The notes beneath the pieces were generated by a model. That model was not told where the DNA came from. It worked only from the letters and a program-made list of their open reading frames with translations, and did no database searches. 64,000 nt of DNA, taken from NCBI GenBank assembly GCA_907165275.2, contig OU015666.1:3440001-3504000 (forward strand). Direction: 5' to 3'. The stretch is from Zygaena filipendulae (taxonomy: Eukaryota; Arthropoda; Insecta; Lepidoptera; Zygaenidae). Made by a program: the position numbers and the translations under genes. Below, piece after piece: positions 14,001 through 26,000 of the stretch (within the stretch, counting starts at the first letter, position 1; each line of letters opens with the position of its first letter).

Positions 14001-17000
14001 TGGAGCAGCAGCTGCGCCAGCACGTGCAGCTGGCCGCCTCCAACTACCTCCAGCTGTGCACCCACCCAGTCTTCTATGACAAGGCGCCCGTATACAAAGG
14101 ATTCTTAGTGAGTTTTACATAAGTACCTACTTAGTTTTTAATGTGTTTATCATAAGCAAATAATACAGAATATTACTACGTAAAGAAGCGACACTCTGCC
14201 TACCCCCAATTTCATGCCTCCTCATACCCCGCGAAAGTTTAGTTGCAGTTTCAGTGAACAATAGGGAATTTTAGTGTTTATTATTTTATAAACCTTTATG
14301 TATTAATAGTAGCATTATTCTTTTAAAAATATCTTTTGTATGATATGACTCTTTAAAAGTTCAAGTTGAACAAGAAAAGCGCTACAGTCCTAGTGACGTC
14401 ACTCGGCTTGTAGCACCCTACAACCGCCATACAAAAAATCCGTTTTAGAAAGAGACAGACATAGTCAAAATTAAACAGTTTATAACTATTTTATTTTTAA
14501 ACAAATCTATTTTTTCGCTTATGTTATGCTTATCCACGCTTATTTTTTTTGCTAATGTAATTATTGGATATCAACATTTCAACAACAGTGAAATAGTCTA
14601 TTATTGTCACATGAAGAATCTACATGACGTGACATTGAATACTTGCGTGAAATTTATAATGTAAAATTGGGTCAATATTTCAAAAATAAGGGCAGAACAA
14701 AGCATACTTATGAAAAAATTGAACAACTATCGACGTTTCGAATTAGTCCTTGGTTTCAAATTTCACTCTGTATGTATCTGTATATATAAGTAAGCCATAC
14801 CGCCGCACTCAGAGTCGACTTTAATGATTACTTAGTTAAGTATAGATTTTTAAAACAAAACTGCCGCAATCAGAGACGTTCAGTAAATTAATATTAATTG
14901 GCATTTAACTAATTATGTTACATCTCATTAAATGCTAATTAACATTAATTTACTGAACGTCTCTGATTGCGGCAGTTTTGTTTTAAAAATCTATACTTTT
15001 AACTGAGTAATCATTAAAGCCGACTCTGAGTACGGCCGTTAATAAAGTAACCGTCGTCGGTGTGTGCTCGCGATTAAGGACGAGCTGTACTCGATGGCGG
15101 AATCGAACCCGCGCTCGGTGGCGGACGTGTGCAACCTGCGGCCGGCGCGCGAGCTCGCCGCCACGTGGCAGCGGACCGTCTCCTCGGACACGCCCGAGAA
15201 CACCAAGATGGTGCAGTGAGTACATGCGCACGGCGTACAGTCAGCGTTCAAATTGTGATTTTGGCACTGTAAATTGTATATTTATGCTAAAGTAAGCAAA
15301 CTTGGCAGTGCTGCAGTATAAACATTTACTGTGACTTTGATCTTACTTAAACTTTATTACTATTGCAAAGATAAAATAAAATTGATTAAGTACATCATTC
15401 TCCTCTTGATTGTACACTTATTAAGATCACTCACAGCACGCCGCCCGCTATTAAAAATCATATCTCCATAATATATATGTATAACATACAACTTCTCAAA
15501 ACAGAATAAACAGCTGTTGTTTTACTCTTGATGCAAGAAGCGGTTCATAAAGAAATATCAAAAATTTCGTATTTGCAGTTGATTTGAGGGCTGATTCTGT
15601 TTTATTATCGTCGACGATTCACCGGTGCTTAACGTTATCTGTAAATCAAAATATGTTAAATTTAGCTTTTTTTTTGTAATGGAAATCATTCCTTTTGTAT
15701 CTTTGTTTCAGGTTTGTTCAGGAACAATTCGATAGAAAGTAAGTAATATAGTTTTTTTATCTGTTTTCAAAAGCAGTATGTTAAAACTGGCAGGCAAAGA
15801 ATAACCTGCCACGAATATGGGTGAATGTTTAGATGTGTGCTGTGTGTTAAACTCGCCGATAACGAACTTGATTGATTGATACATACTTTAATTCGAAATT
15901 TACTTTTATTATTTAATTTTGATTTTGATTATCTGCCGTTAACTTTGGAATCGATGTACAATAGAAATTATACTCAAGCTGGCATTAGTTAACGTTGTAA
16001 CTTCGGTAAACGGATTAGAAAAATAAAATTTGTGTTAGTTATGGGAATTCTCAATCCTCAGGTCAATGTGTTTTATCCCGGAACGGTCAACTTTTATCCC
16101 GGAACGGACAACTTTTATCCTGGATCGGTCAACTTTTATCCCGGAATTCCCCGCGGGAATTCTGAAATTAACGTGGGGAATTGCTAGTCTAAACTATCTA
16201 AACTAATTTTAATAAGGGGAAAGAATTATACATTATACCTGAGTAACATAGGCTACCGGGAATTTCCGCTGGAAATCTGAAATTACCGCACGTAAAACCA
16301 CAGGGGAAAAGCTAGTGTAAAATAAATTTGTAGGTGTTTGTAGCGCAGTGTTGTGTGGTGTGTTGTAGCCGGCGGCGCGCGGCGCAGTGCTCGCTGTACG
16401 TGGGCGAGTTCCCCGAGACGCTGCAGCAGGTGATCGCCAACAGCCCCGTGTTCCTGTACCCGTCGCTGCTGCCGCCGCTGCCCTACCGCGGCGAGAACAC
16501 GCGCCGCAACAGCTACCTGCGCTCCGAGGACGAGTCAGTGCCCACACCACACCACAGACTCGACCACAGTCCACCACATACCATAACTGACCTCACAACA
16601 CCATACCTCACCCCACTACACCATATCTCACCCCACTACACCATACCTCACCCCACTACACCATACCTCACCCCACTACACCATACCACACCCCATCACT
16701 GACCACACCCCACCTTTACTCCCCAATACTTAATACCCTGGAATAAAGTTATTTTTTGAAGCCGTTTAAAATCTCTCTCCCGTACCAGAATAACCCATCA
16801 CACCACACCACATCCCCCCATACCCCATCCCACCCCACTACACCTTACACCACCTCACCTCATCATACCTCACCCCACCTTTACTTTTTCTTTTGGAAGC
16901 CGTTTAAACTCCCCGTCCCGCCGCAGACTGCTGGCGCTGTACCTGGACGAGGACTGGCAGTACGTGGAGGCGAACCCGGCGCAGTTCCCGCGGCCGAAGC

Positions 17001-20000
17001 GGCCGGCGTCCCGGGCCGGCGCGGCGGGCGGCGGCGCGCGCTGGGGGCTGCGCGCCACCATGGAGCTGGTGTGCAAGCGGGTGCCGCGCTGGATCACGCC
17101 CAAGACGCTGCACGCGCACATCAGGAACGTGCGTCGGTTCGGGGACCGCACCAATCCCATCTACGTGAGCACACCCATACTTATAGATACTTATAAGATT
17201 ATATAAAGAAGCGACCCTCTCCGCCTCCCACCAATTTCAAGCCACCTCAAACCAGCGAAAGTTAGTTTGGAATTCTCTTCTTTGAAAAATTTACATGTGA
17301 CAGTTATTCAGCTAACACCTACTGTCAACTCGCTCTTTACTTGTGGGAAAGTACTTGAATCAGTTTATTTGTATGGATTATGTAGAGTGACACTCCCCCC
17401 CCCCGCGCAAATTTCGTGACGCCTCGCGTCTCGCAACAAAGTAGCGGTGAGCCTGGTGGTGATAGCGATGTCGGCTGTTGCTGGGTGATAAGAGTCTTGT
17501 CACATATATTTTCTAGCTTTTAGATTCTGTCACCCATAGCAAAAATTGTAAATTCAGTTTGTATGAACTATGTATGACAACAATATGACATATGAACTAG
17601 TTGGTTGTCCGCAGAGATTCCTGCAGAACCGCGAGATCACGCCGGTGAAGCACAAGCTGCTGCCATTCAACCCCGAGATGACCCTGTACGAGCAACCCGA
17701 GCACGAGGTGCCCAAGATATGGCTGCGGTACCTGGCCAAGACGAGCAAGCGGTTTCGGGTGAGGCATCACCACCCTTTTTAGCTTTAGGGCTTGAATTCC
17801 CCAAAAATCTTAGTGCTGATCGGCTTTATTAAAGGGAACCTTTGAGAAAAATCTCAAGTTTGTACACCCAGCCGTTTAACCTGTCTGTCAATCAGTAACG
17901 GTTTTCTGTATTTGTTTACTTGTAGGAAACTACAGTATTCCTGAGTGACAAAGGATACTTTTTATCCCGGAATTTATTTATTTATTTATTTTTAGGAAGA
18001 CCAACAGCTTTCCGGATAAAAACACTTTTGAATACAAAAAAAGCAGCTCATTATAGGTCTCCGCTGATAGAAACCAATTTACATACATTAACCGCCGCAC
18101 TCAGAGTCGACTTTAATGATTACTTAGTTAAGTATAGATTTTTAAAACAAAACTGCCGCAATCAGACAAGTTTAATAAATTAATGTCAATTGGCATTTAA
18201 CTAATTAAGTTACATCTCATTAAAAACCAATTAACATTAATTTACTGAACGTCTCTGATTGCGGCAGTTTTGTTTCAAAAATCTATAAGTACTTAACTAA
18301 GTAATCATTAAAGTCGACTCTGAGTGCGGCGGTAAGACGTCAAATACAGAATATAAGACATACATCACGTTACATTACAGGAACATAAACAAAACATAAA
18401 TATCTTCAACATTCCTAGATTCTAGGATCGTGTTTCTAGATTGATCCACAACATTGCCACGGGAACTCCGAAATTAACGCGGATGAAACCGCGGGTATCG
18501 ACTGGTTTATAAATTTTTTAATCGTGCTTTTTCGATCGCAGGACTACCTGTACCGTCGCTCGCGCGTCGGCCCCGAGCCGGAGGGCGTGCCCGTCGACTT
18601 CGGCACGCCCGTCGAGCAACCGAAAAGGAATCCGCTGCCCATCGACTTCACCAGCCACGTGCCGTCGCACGAGGCCGCGCTGCTCGCCAAGCCGGGCCTC
18701 GTCAACAGGATAGACCTGCACATCGCGACGCCGGCCGGCGACACGCCCGATACAGCCGCCGAACGGAGTGTCCTCGTCGCCGACAACGTTTACAGTGTCG
18801 TGGAAACCGAGTCCGGCTCCTATCTGGTGCCCGTTTGTGTGCAAACCAACAAAACCGGTGATGAAGTGTCCAGTGACAAGGCTCTCAAAGAGGATTCAAG
18901 CGAAGAAACGACGAGCAAAACGTGTGCGAACTCGGAAAGTACCGGCGCAGCCGCCGAAGTCGATTCGCAACCGCCGAAACCGCCGGACGGAAACGGATTG
19001 GTGACGAAAAAAGCACCGGAGCGTTGCAAATGTTTTGCGCTGTTAAGGAAAATAGGAATCAAGGACGCCAGGAAAGCTACGTATCCGCGAGTGTCCGATA
19101 AGTTGAGAACGTTGGTTAGTTTGTATAAATCGCAGCCCCGGTGTGCGCTGGAGCGGTTGAAGGCGAAGCTGAAGCAGCTGAGTAAACGTGGCAGGAAGGG
19201 GGCGCGGGGGGAGGGCGCGGCGCGGGCGGGGCGGGGGGGAGCCGATGTGGATGTGAACGTATTGGGTGAGAGATGGTTTTTTTACCCACTTTTACTTATT
19301 GTAGGATCTGTGTGTCAACTGTCAAGTATCTACAGGTGTACAATATCTACACAAATAATAAAACTGATGAGTTAGGCGTGTCGGTAGTCTGTACATCCTA
19401 ATCCTTATTTGAGTTAGGCTTTCACGCCTAACTACTCAACTGATCATCATGAAATTACGCATACACGTTGTCAGGGGTACAGAAAAGAACCTAGGGTACC
19501 ATTCATCCAAAGTACTTACTGTTCCCAAGAGATAGTAAATTGATTGAAAAAATAATTTACACAATATATGTATATTAATGCGAGCAAAGCCGCGGACAAA
19601 AACTAGATAAAATATATAGATCTATGTTTCAAATAACTACAAAGATGGTAGTAGGGAGTGTTGACAACTGCAATATTGTAAAAGCTTTCGTTTTCTTTTC
19701 CCGTAGCTTTCGCGATATCCTATCAAACAAGATTATCAATCGCGACGGACATTGCGAAAAATAAATACATGAGGAAGCGCATACACAACATATTCTCGAG
19801 GTTCAAGCCCGACGACGACTCGCCCGTGAAGCTGGCCGAGCAGCTGTTCAAGGTGTTCCACGTCGAGCTGATCGACATGTACAAGGAGTTCATGGGGTTC
19901 CTCACGGCGGAGCAAGCGGACAAGCTGGGCAGATTCACGGACTATTTCAACAGCAACTGCTTAGATTCGCTGATAAGGAAAATCGAGGTCAGTTTAACTT

Positions 20001-23000
20001 TAATACCAGCTGTTCCACGGGCGGTTTCGCCCGCGTCGATTTGGGAGTGCCCGCGGGAACTCTGCGATATCCTCAATTTCTTAGCTGACTTCTACTCTCC
20101 GTGAAATCCTTAATTTCTTAAGACGACGTCTACCCTCTGTGATATCCTTAATTTCTCAGCTGATTGTAGCTTCATATGTCACGTAAACCGCGGGGATCAG
20201 CTAGTTCACCTATGATCCTGAAATGTTGGATACAAATTGCCAGAGTTACAGCAAAGGGCATTAGGTACTTTATATCCCGGAATTCCCGTGGGAACTCCGA
20301 AACAGCGGCGAACAGCTAGTCAATCTAATATTATGAAGAGGAAAGATTTGATTTTTTTTTTGTTTGTTACGATTCAACTCAAAAACTACTGAACAGATTT
20401 CAAAAATTCTTTAAAAGCTACTGAAAAAGCTACATTATCGCTGAGTAACATAGGCTATATTGTAATCCGGAATTCCCGCGGGAACTCCGCAATTATCGCG
20501 AGTGAAACCGCGCGGGACAGCTAGTAATAAATATAGGTGTTGTCGTGGTGTATTCACGGTACCAGGAGTGCATACCGGCCAGGAGGGAGCGGCACGCGGT
20601 GCTGTCGACGCTGTACCGGCTGCTGTGCGACAACTCGTCGACCGCGTGCCAGATCTGCCGCGGCGTGCTGGCGGCCGTGCGCCGGCGGCCGGCGCTCGCG
20701 CGGCACGTGGCCCAGCTGTTCCCGCACACCGGCTACCGCGAGTGAGTTTAACCACCTCAGCCCTCTTAGCCAAGTTGACAACCAACCTATGATCATTGAC
20801 GCTACAGAAAACTAAGGAACGTATCTCCATGTTATGTGGTCACTTGGTCACGAATAATTTTACTTTAGATTGGATGATCCTAATCCGTCAACGGCAGAAG
20901 TTTGATGCCCGGCCGTCGACGGCCGCACATGGACGATCGAATCAAACACTCGTAAAAGATAGAGAGCGCGTACACCAACACGCCCCTCAACGGCCGATCA
21001 ACCGTCGAATCCGAACTTATTCGGATTTCCCGTCTACAGTGCAAATTGAGTGTATTTAATCATTCTGTCTTTATTCTGTTGTTTTGCGGTATGAGTTTTC
21101 TAAAAAATACATTTTATTTTAAGAGGCTCCCCCACGCCAATGACCTTGGGCGCGCGAGCTTTCTTTCGTCCCACCCTACCTGACTCACCTCTGTGTAATT
21201 ACGACATTTGAGTTATAAAAGCGCCATCTTTTAAAAAGTATTACTATTACTAATTATAATGCTTAGAACGACATCTAACAGATTTTCCTCGTACTACAAT
21301 AAACTGCGGTGCAAGCGATAGCGGGAGATTAGACAAGCTCTACCATTATAGACCCGGAGCCCAGGCACATTTTATCACACAATATCATCACAATATTAAA
21401 TAAAACTATGTAAATTTACTAGAAAAATTTATTCATACAATTTGTTTATTGTAACAATCATAGTAAGTAACAGTAAAATGACTGTATTTTTAAATCAATA
21501 AAAAATGTAAAATACCTAGCCCGGAAGATTGCTTTTAAACAATAAGGTAACCAGTTGTTCTTTATTTAACCGACTTCAAAAAAGGAGGTTCTCTGTTTGA
21601 CTTGTATGACTGTATTTATGTTTTTCCATGATAATCTTGCTTTTGACTGAACCGATTTTGATGCGGTTTTCGGAAAAGTATTTATTACACTTAAGAGCAG
21701 GTTTTGTACAAGGTTATGAGTTTGAACCGTATGTATGTATGTTTGTCCGCGATTATCATGCATCTGCCTGAACTGATTTTGATGCAGTTTTCAGAAAAGT
21801 ACAGTTTGTATGACTGTATTTATGTTTTTCCATGATAATCTTGCTTTTGACTGAACCGATTTTGATGCGGTTTTCGGAAAAGTATTTATTACACTTAAGA
21901 GCAGGTTTTGTACAAGGTTATGAGTTTGAACCGTATGTATGTATGTTTGTCCGCGATTATCATGCATCTGCCTGAACTGATTTTGATGCAGTTTTCAGAA
22001 AAGTACAGTTTGTATGACTGTATTTATGTTTTTCCATGATAATCTTGCTTTTGACTGAACCGATTTTGATGCGGTTTTCGGAAAAGTATTTATTACACTT
22101 AAGAGCAGGTTTTGTACAAGGTTATGAGTTTGAACCGTATGTATGTATGTTTGTCCGCGATTATCATGCATCTGCCTGAACTGATTTTGATGCAGTTTTC
22201 AGAAAAGTACAGTTTTTAGGAGGTTCTCTGTTTGACTTGTATGACTGTATTTATGTTTTTCCATGATAATCTTGCTTTTGACTGAACCGATTTTGATGCG
22301 GTTTTCGGAAAAGTATTTATTACACTTAAGAGCAGGTTTTGTACAAGGTTATGAGTTTGAACCGTATGTATGTATGTTTGTCCGCGATTATCATGCATCT
22401 GCCTGAACTGATTTTGATGCAGTTTTCAGAAAAGTACAGTTTTTAGGAGGTTCTCTGTTTGACTTGTATGACTGTATTTATGTTTTTCCATGATAATCTT
22501 GCTTTTGACTGAACCGATTTTGATGCGGTTTTCGGAAAAGTATTTATTACACTTAAGAGCAGGTTTTGTACAAGGTTATGAATATATGTATGAATATGTT
22601 ATAAAATTTTAGACAGATAATCTCACAATTCTACAGTTTGTAACGTTGTAAAATCAGGTTCGTTTGCATTTTTGGAACTACTGGCAACCATGGCTTCCGT
22701 TGGTATTTGCATTCTGTAACAAAATAGGCTATTACTTCTCTTTTGTTCATACTACTAAAATAATGTGACCGTGGCAACTTACTGGGATGATTACCCTAAT
22801 ATTTAGAGATGGTAGGTGTATGGAGTTACATATTCAACAAACAAGATGATTACATTTCACTTTAGACATACTATATACCTACCTAGTAGGTTTTTAGGTT
22901 CCTAGTTACTAGGTAGGTCCTACTTACCTAGCACCTAGGTAAGTACCTAAGAACCTGTGGTTACTCTATTTCTGAAAACATTTGTGTATTTATTTACTTA

Positions 23001-26000
23001 GCTAGATGATACTCACGGGCACAGGTCCACTTCAGGTACATTTTCTTTATTACAGTCAGTTTCGAGCAATATTTGTCTATTTTTTAAAATGAACAATGTA
23101 TTGTAGTTAGTTGGGAACAATACGATTACGTAACAGTCCTACCTACTTTACTTATTTGCTCATCACACTACTATAAATAGGTACCTTACCTATTTCATTT
23201 TTTTAATCATATTTCATGTCAACAAACCATAATCAGACACAAAGTAGGTAGGTGCAAACAAACATTTTATAACTTATATTATATATATATACGTAGATAG
23301 GTACTTACTTTAATATTTTATTCATGTTTTTAGCGGTTTCTATTCTCCAATTCCGTCTTTTTTTTTTCTTGTTCCGATTATTTCCCATTTCACTGCACTT
23401 TTAATTTCTAGGTTATAAGTCGGTGTAAGAGACGACAAGCGACGCGGGTTCCCCTTTCGAATGCCGGAGCGCGACTGAATTCAAGCGGTGAACGCGGTGA
23501 ACTCGCAATATATCAGAATTTAATTTCTAACAAAAAACAAAAAAACATAATTTTCAATTGAGATCACATAGTACACGTATTGTATTATGTTGAGTTTCTA
23601 TACAAAGTTTAATTAGTGTGGATAAATGATTCATTGACTTCTGCGGTTTATTTGTATAAATCAGAGGGAAGTTTGTGATTTTTTTCTATCGAGAAAATTT
23701 TTAGTAATCGTGTTTTAACATCACATAGGACTTAGTGTATATCCTTAACTTTACTATATATTTTTTTCAATATTATTGATTGAATACTTTTATTGATATA
23801 CAGGTTCAAAAGTGAGAGGTGGGGCAGTTCTAGCCTCCTATAGGCCCTTAATTACTCGATTTTAAAAACGCGTCTTCACTCTGTTAAGCAACACAGTCAA
23901 CTACGGAACACCGGCAACTATCGGCACTGTTGCAGTGTAAGCACATGACACGTTCGAGTTACTCGGCCGGGTAGTTCTGTCCGTCAACGGCCGGCAAAAT
24001 CGGTTTTGGTGTGAGCGTAGCGTTAGTCGCCTATGGCGACAACTATTTTATTGATTGCCAACTTGGCTAAGGGGGCTGTTTTTAGGTGCATACAGGAGTG
24101 AAACTAGTATCACCCGCGATGTAAAAAATCATATCATCTTAAGATATTTTATTTAAAATTAGCGTTCCCCCGCGGTTTCACCCGCGGTAATTTCGAAGTT
24201 CCCGCGGGAATTCCAGGATTGACTACGTATAAACCTTCATCTTGAAACACAAATCCGTTTAGTAGTTTCAAAGTTTATTGCGAACAGATAGACAGACGCG
24301 GCCGAGGACTTGGTTTTAATAGAATATTATGTGAAATTGGGTAAAAACATTCGATTTTAATTCTGCAGCATTTAAAAAAACATGTCAAAAAATATATAGG
24401 TAAATATTATTAAAAATATTCTATAATTAACAAAATTCTAGATCATTATCAACCCGGTGTTTGAATTTCCATCTCCAATAAAATAAAACAAATTTTTACA
24501 GTGTCGATGAAGTTGTTGTGAAGCAAGAGTCGGAGGAGTCGGATGACGCGTGTGAGTCGGAGCGGGCGCGGCAGCCGGCGGGCGCGCGCTTGCCCTCTCC
24601 TGAAGCCCCGGTGTTCGCGGAGTGCGGTCCACAACTCGACACTAGGTATTGTTGAAAGGAGACTGCACCCAACCATAACCAAAACAGAAAATAGTCTTGG
24701 TTTATTATGATATAATATTATTACAAATAACTTCATGTGCATGTAGCCTCAAAATAAGCTATCATTCTCTTTTTATCACTGAATTTTTTCATGATTATGT
24801 TTATTTATTTATATACCTACAGTGACGAAAATCCATCGATGCATACACTCCAAATAAGGAACAACACAACGAATATGGAGTCGGGTACGTCTGAAGAGAC
24901 GACTGTAATTAAACAGGTGTGTTCTTAAATGCAAATGAGAGTTTGTTTGTTATACTTTCAGGGATTGCAACTCGACCGATCATCATGAAATTTTGTATAG
25001 ATGTTGTCAGCCGTGAGGGATATAGATAAAGACGGAGGGTACTTTTATCTCGAAATTCCCACGAGAACTCCGAAATTAACACGGGTGAAACCACGGGGAA
25101 CAGCTAGTATAGTAGTAGTAGCTATACAATAATAATATAGTAAAATTATTTTTGGACGCAAGTCAGTACAATGGACATTACTTGCAGGAACTAAAACAAC
25201 TAGTTTTAGAAAAAGTCTTCTATACTCTATGGTGACCTTTGATGTAATTTGTGAAAGTTGTCACCCTCCACTACAATCCTCTCACACTTGACCTACACTA
25301 GGATAAGATAAAATCTCTCTGTTTTCATATTATTTTAAAAATATCATAGGAACGCATTGAAGAGACACAGCCAGAAGAAGCAGATAATCTTAGAAATGAA
25401 TGGCGACCTAGCATCGAGTCTGATGAGGAATCGATGACAGTTGTATCCGAGAGGGAACGTGTAAATACAACAGTGGATCTACCCCAAACAAATACTAATG
25501 AGATAACTGCAGTTAATCAGGTGAGTTGATACACACACTGCATAAATATTGAAAAACCTTCTCTGTTGACAAACTTTTCATACTGATATTGAATTATGAT
25601 TTTATAAATACATAAAATAATGAATGACTAACCGCCGCACTCAGAGTCGACTTTAATGATTACTTAGTTAAGTATAGATTTTTAAAACAAAACTGCCGCA
25701 ATCAGACAAGTTTAATAAATTAATGTTAATTGGCATTTCACTAATTAAGTTACATCTCATTAAATGCCAATTAACATTAATTTACTGAACGTCTCTGATT
25801 GCGGCAATTTTGTTTTAAAACTTACTTAACTAAGTAATCATTAAAGTCGACTCTGAGTGCGGCGGTAAATGTGTTGCCAAGCTCAAAACTCGAGAACTAT
25901 TTTTTACCAAATATGCGTTGAAGGCCGAGGAAGATTATGAAGTGATCAATTACGAGTATTACGACACTAAATGTGAAGATACGATCCTACTTGTCGTCCC

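Noticed and set aside
16233..16702. ORFs of 114 and 122 aa around exon 13
   Set aside because: Other frames of GON4L exon 13 and of the CACCCC minisatellite.
21586..22585. CRISPR-like array
   Set aside because: Repeats are over 200 bp, contiguous and without unique spacers; it is a tandem repeat in a eukaryotic intron.
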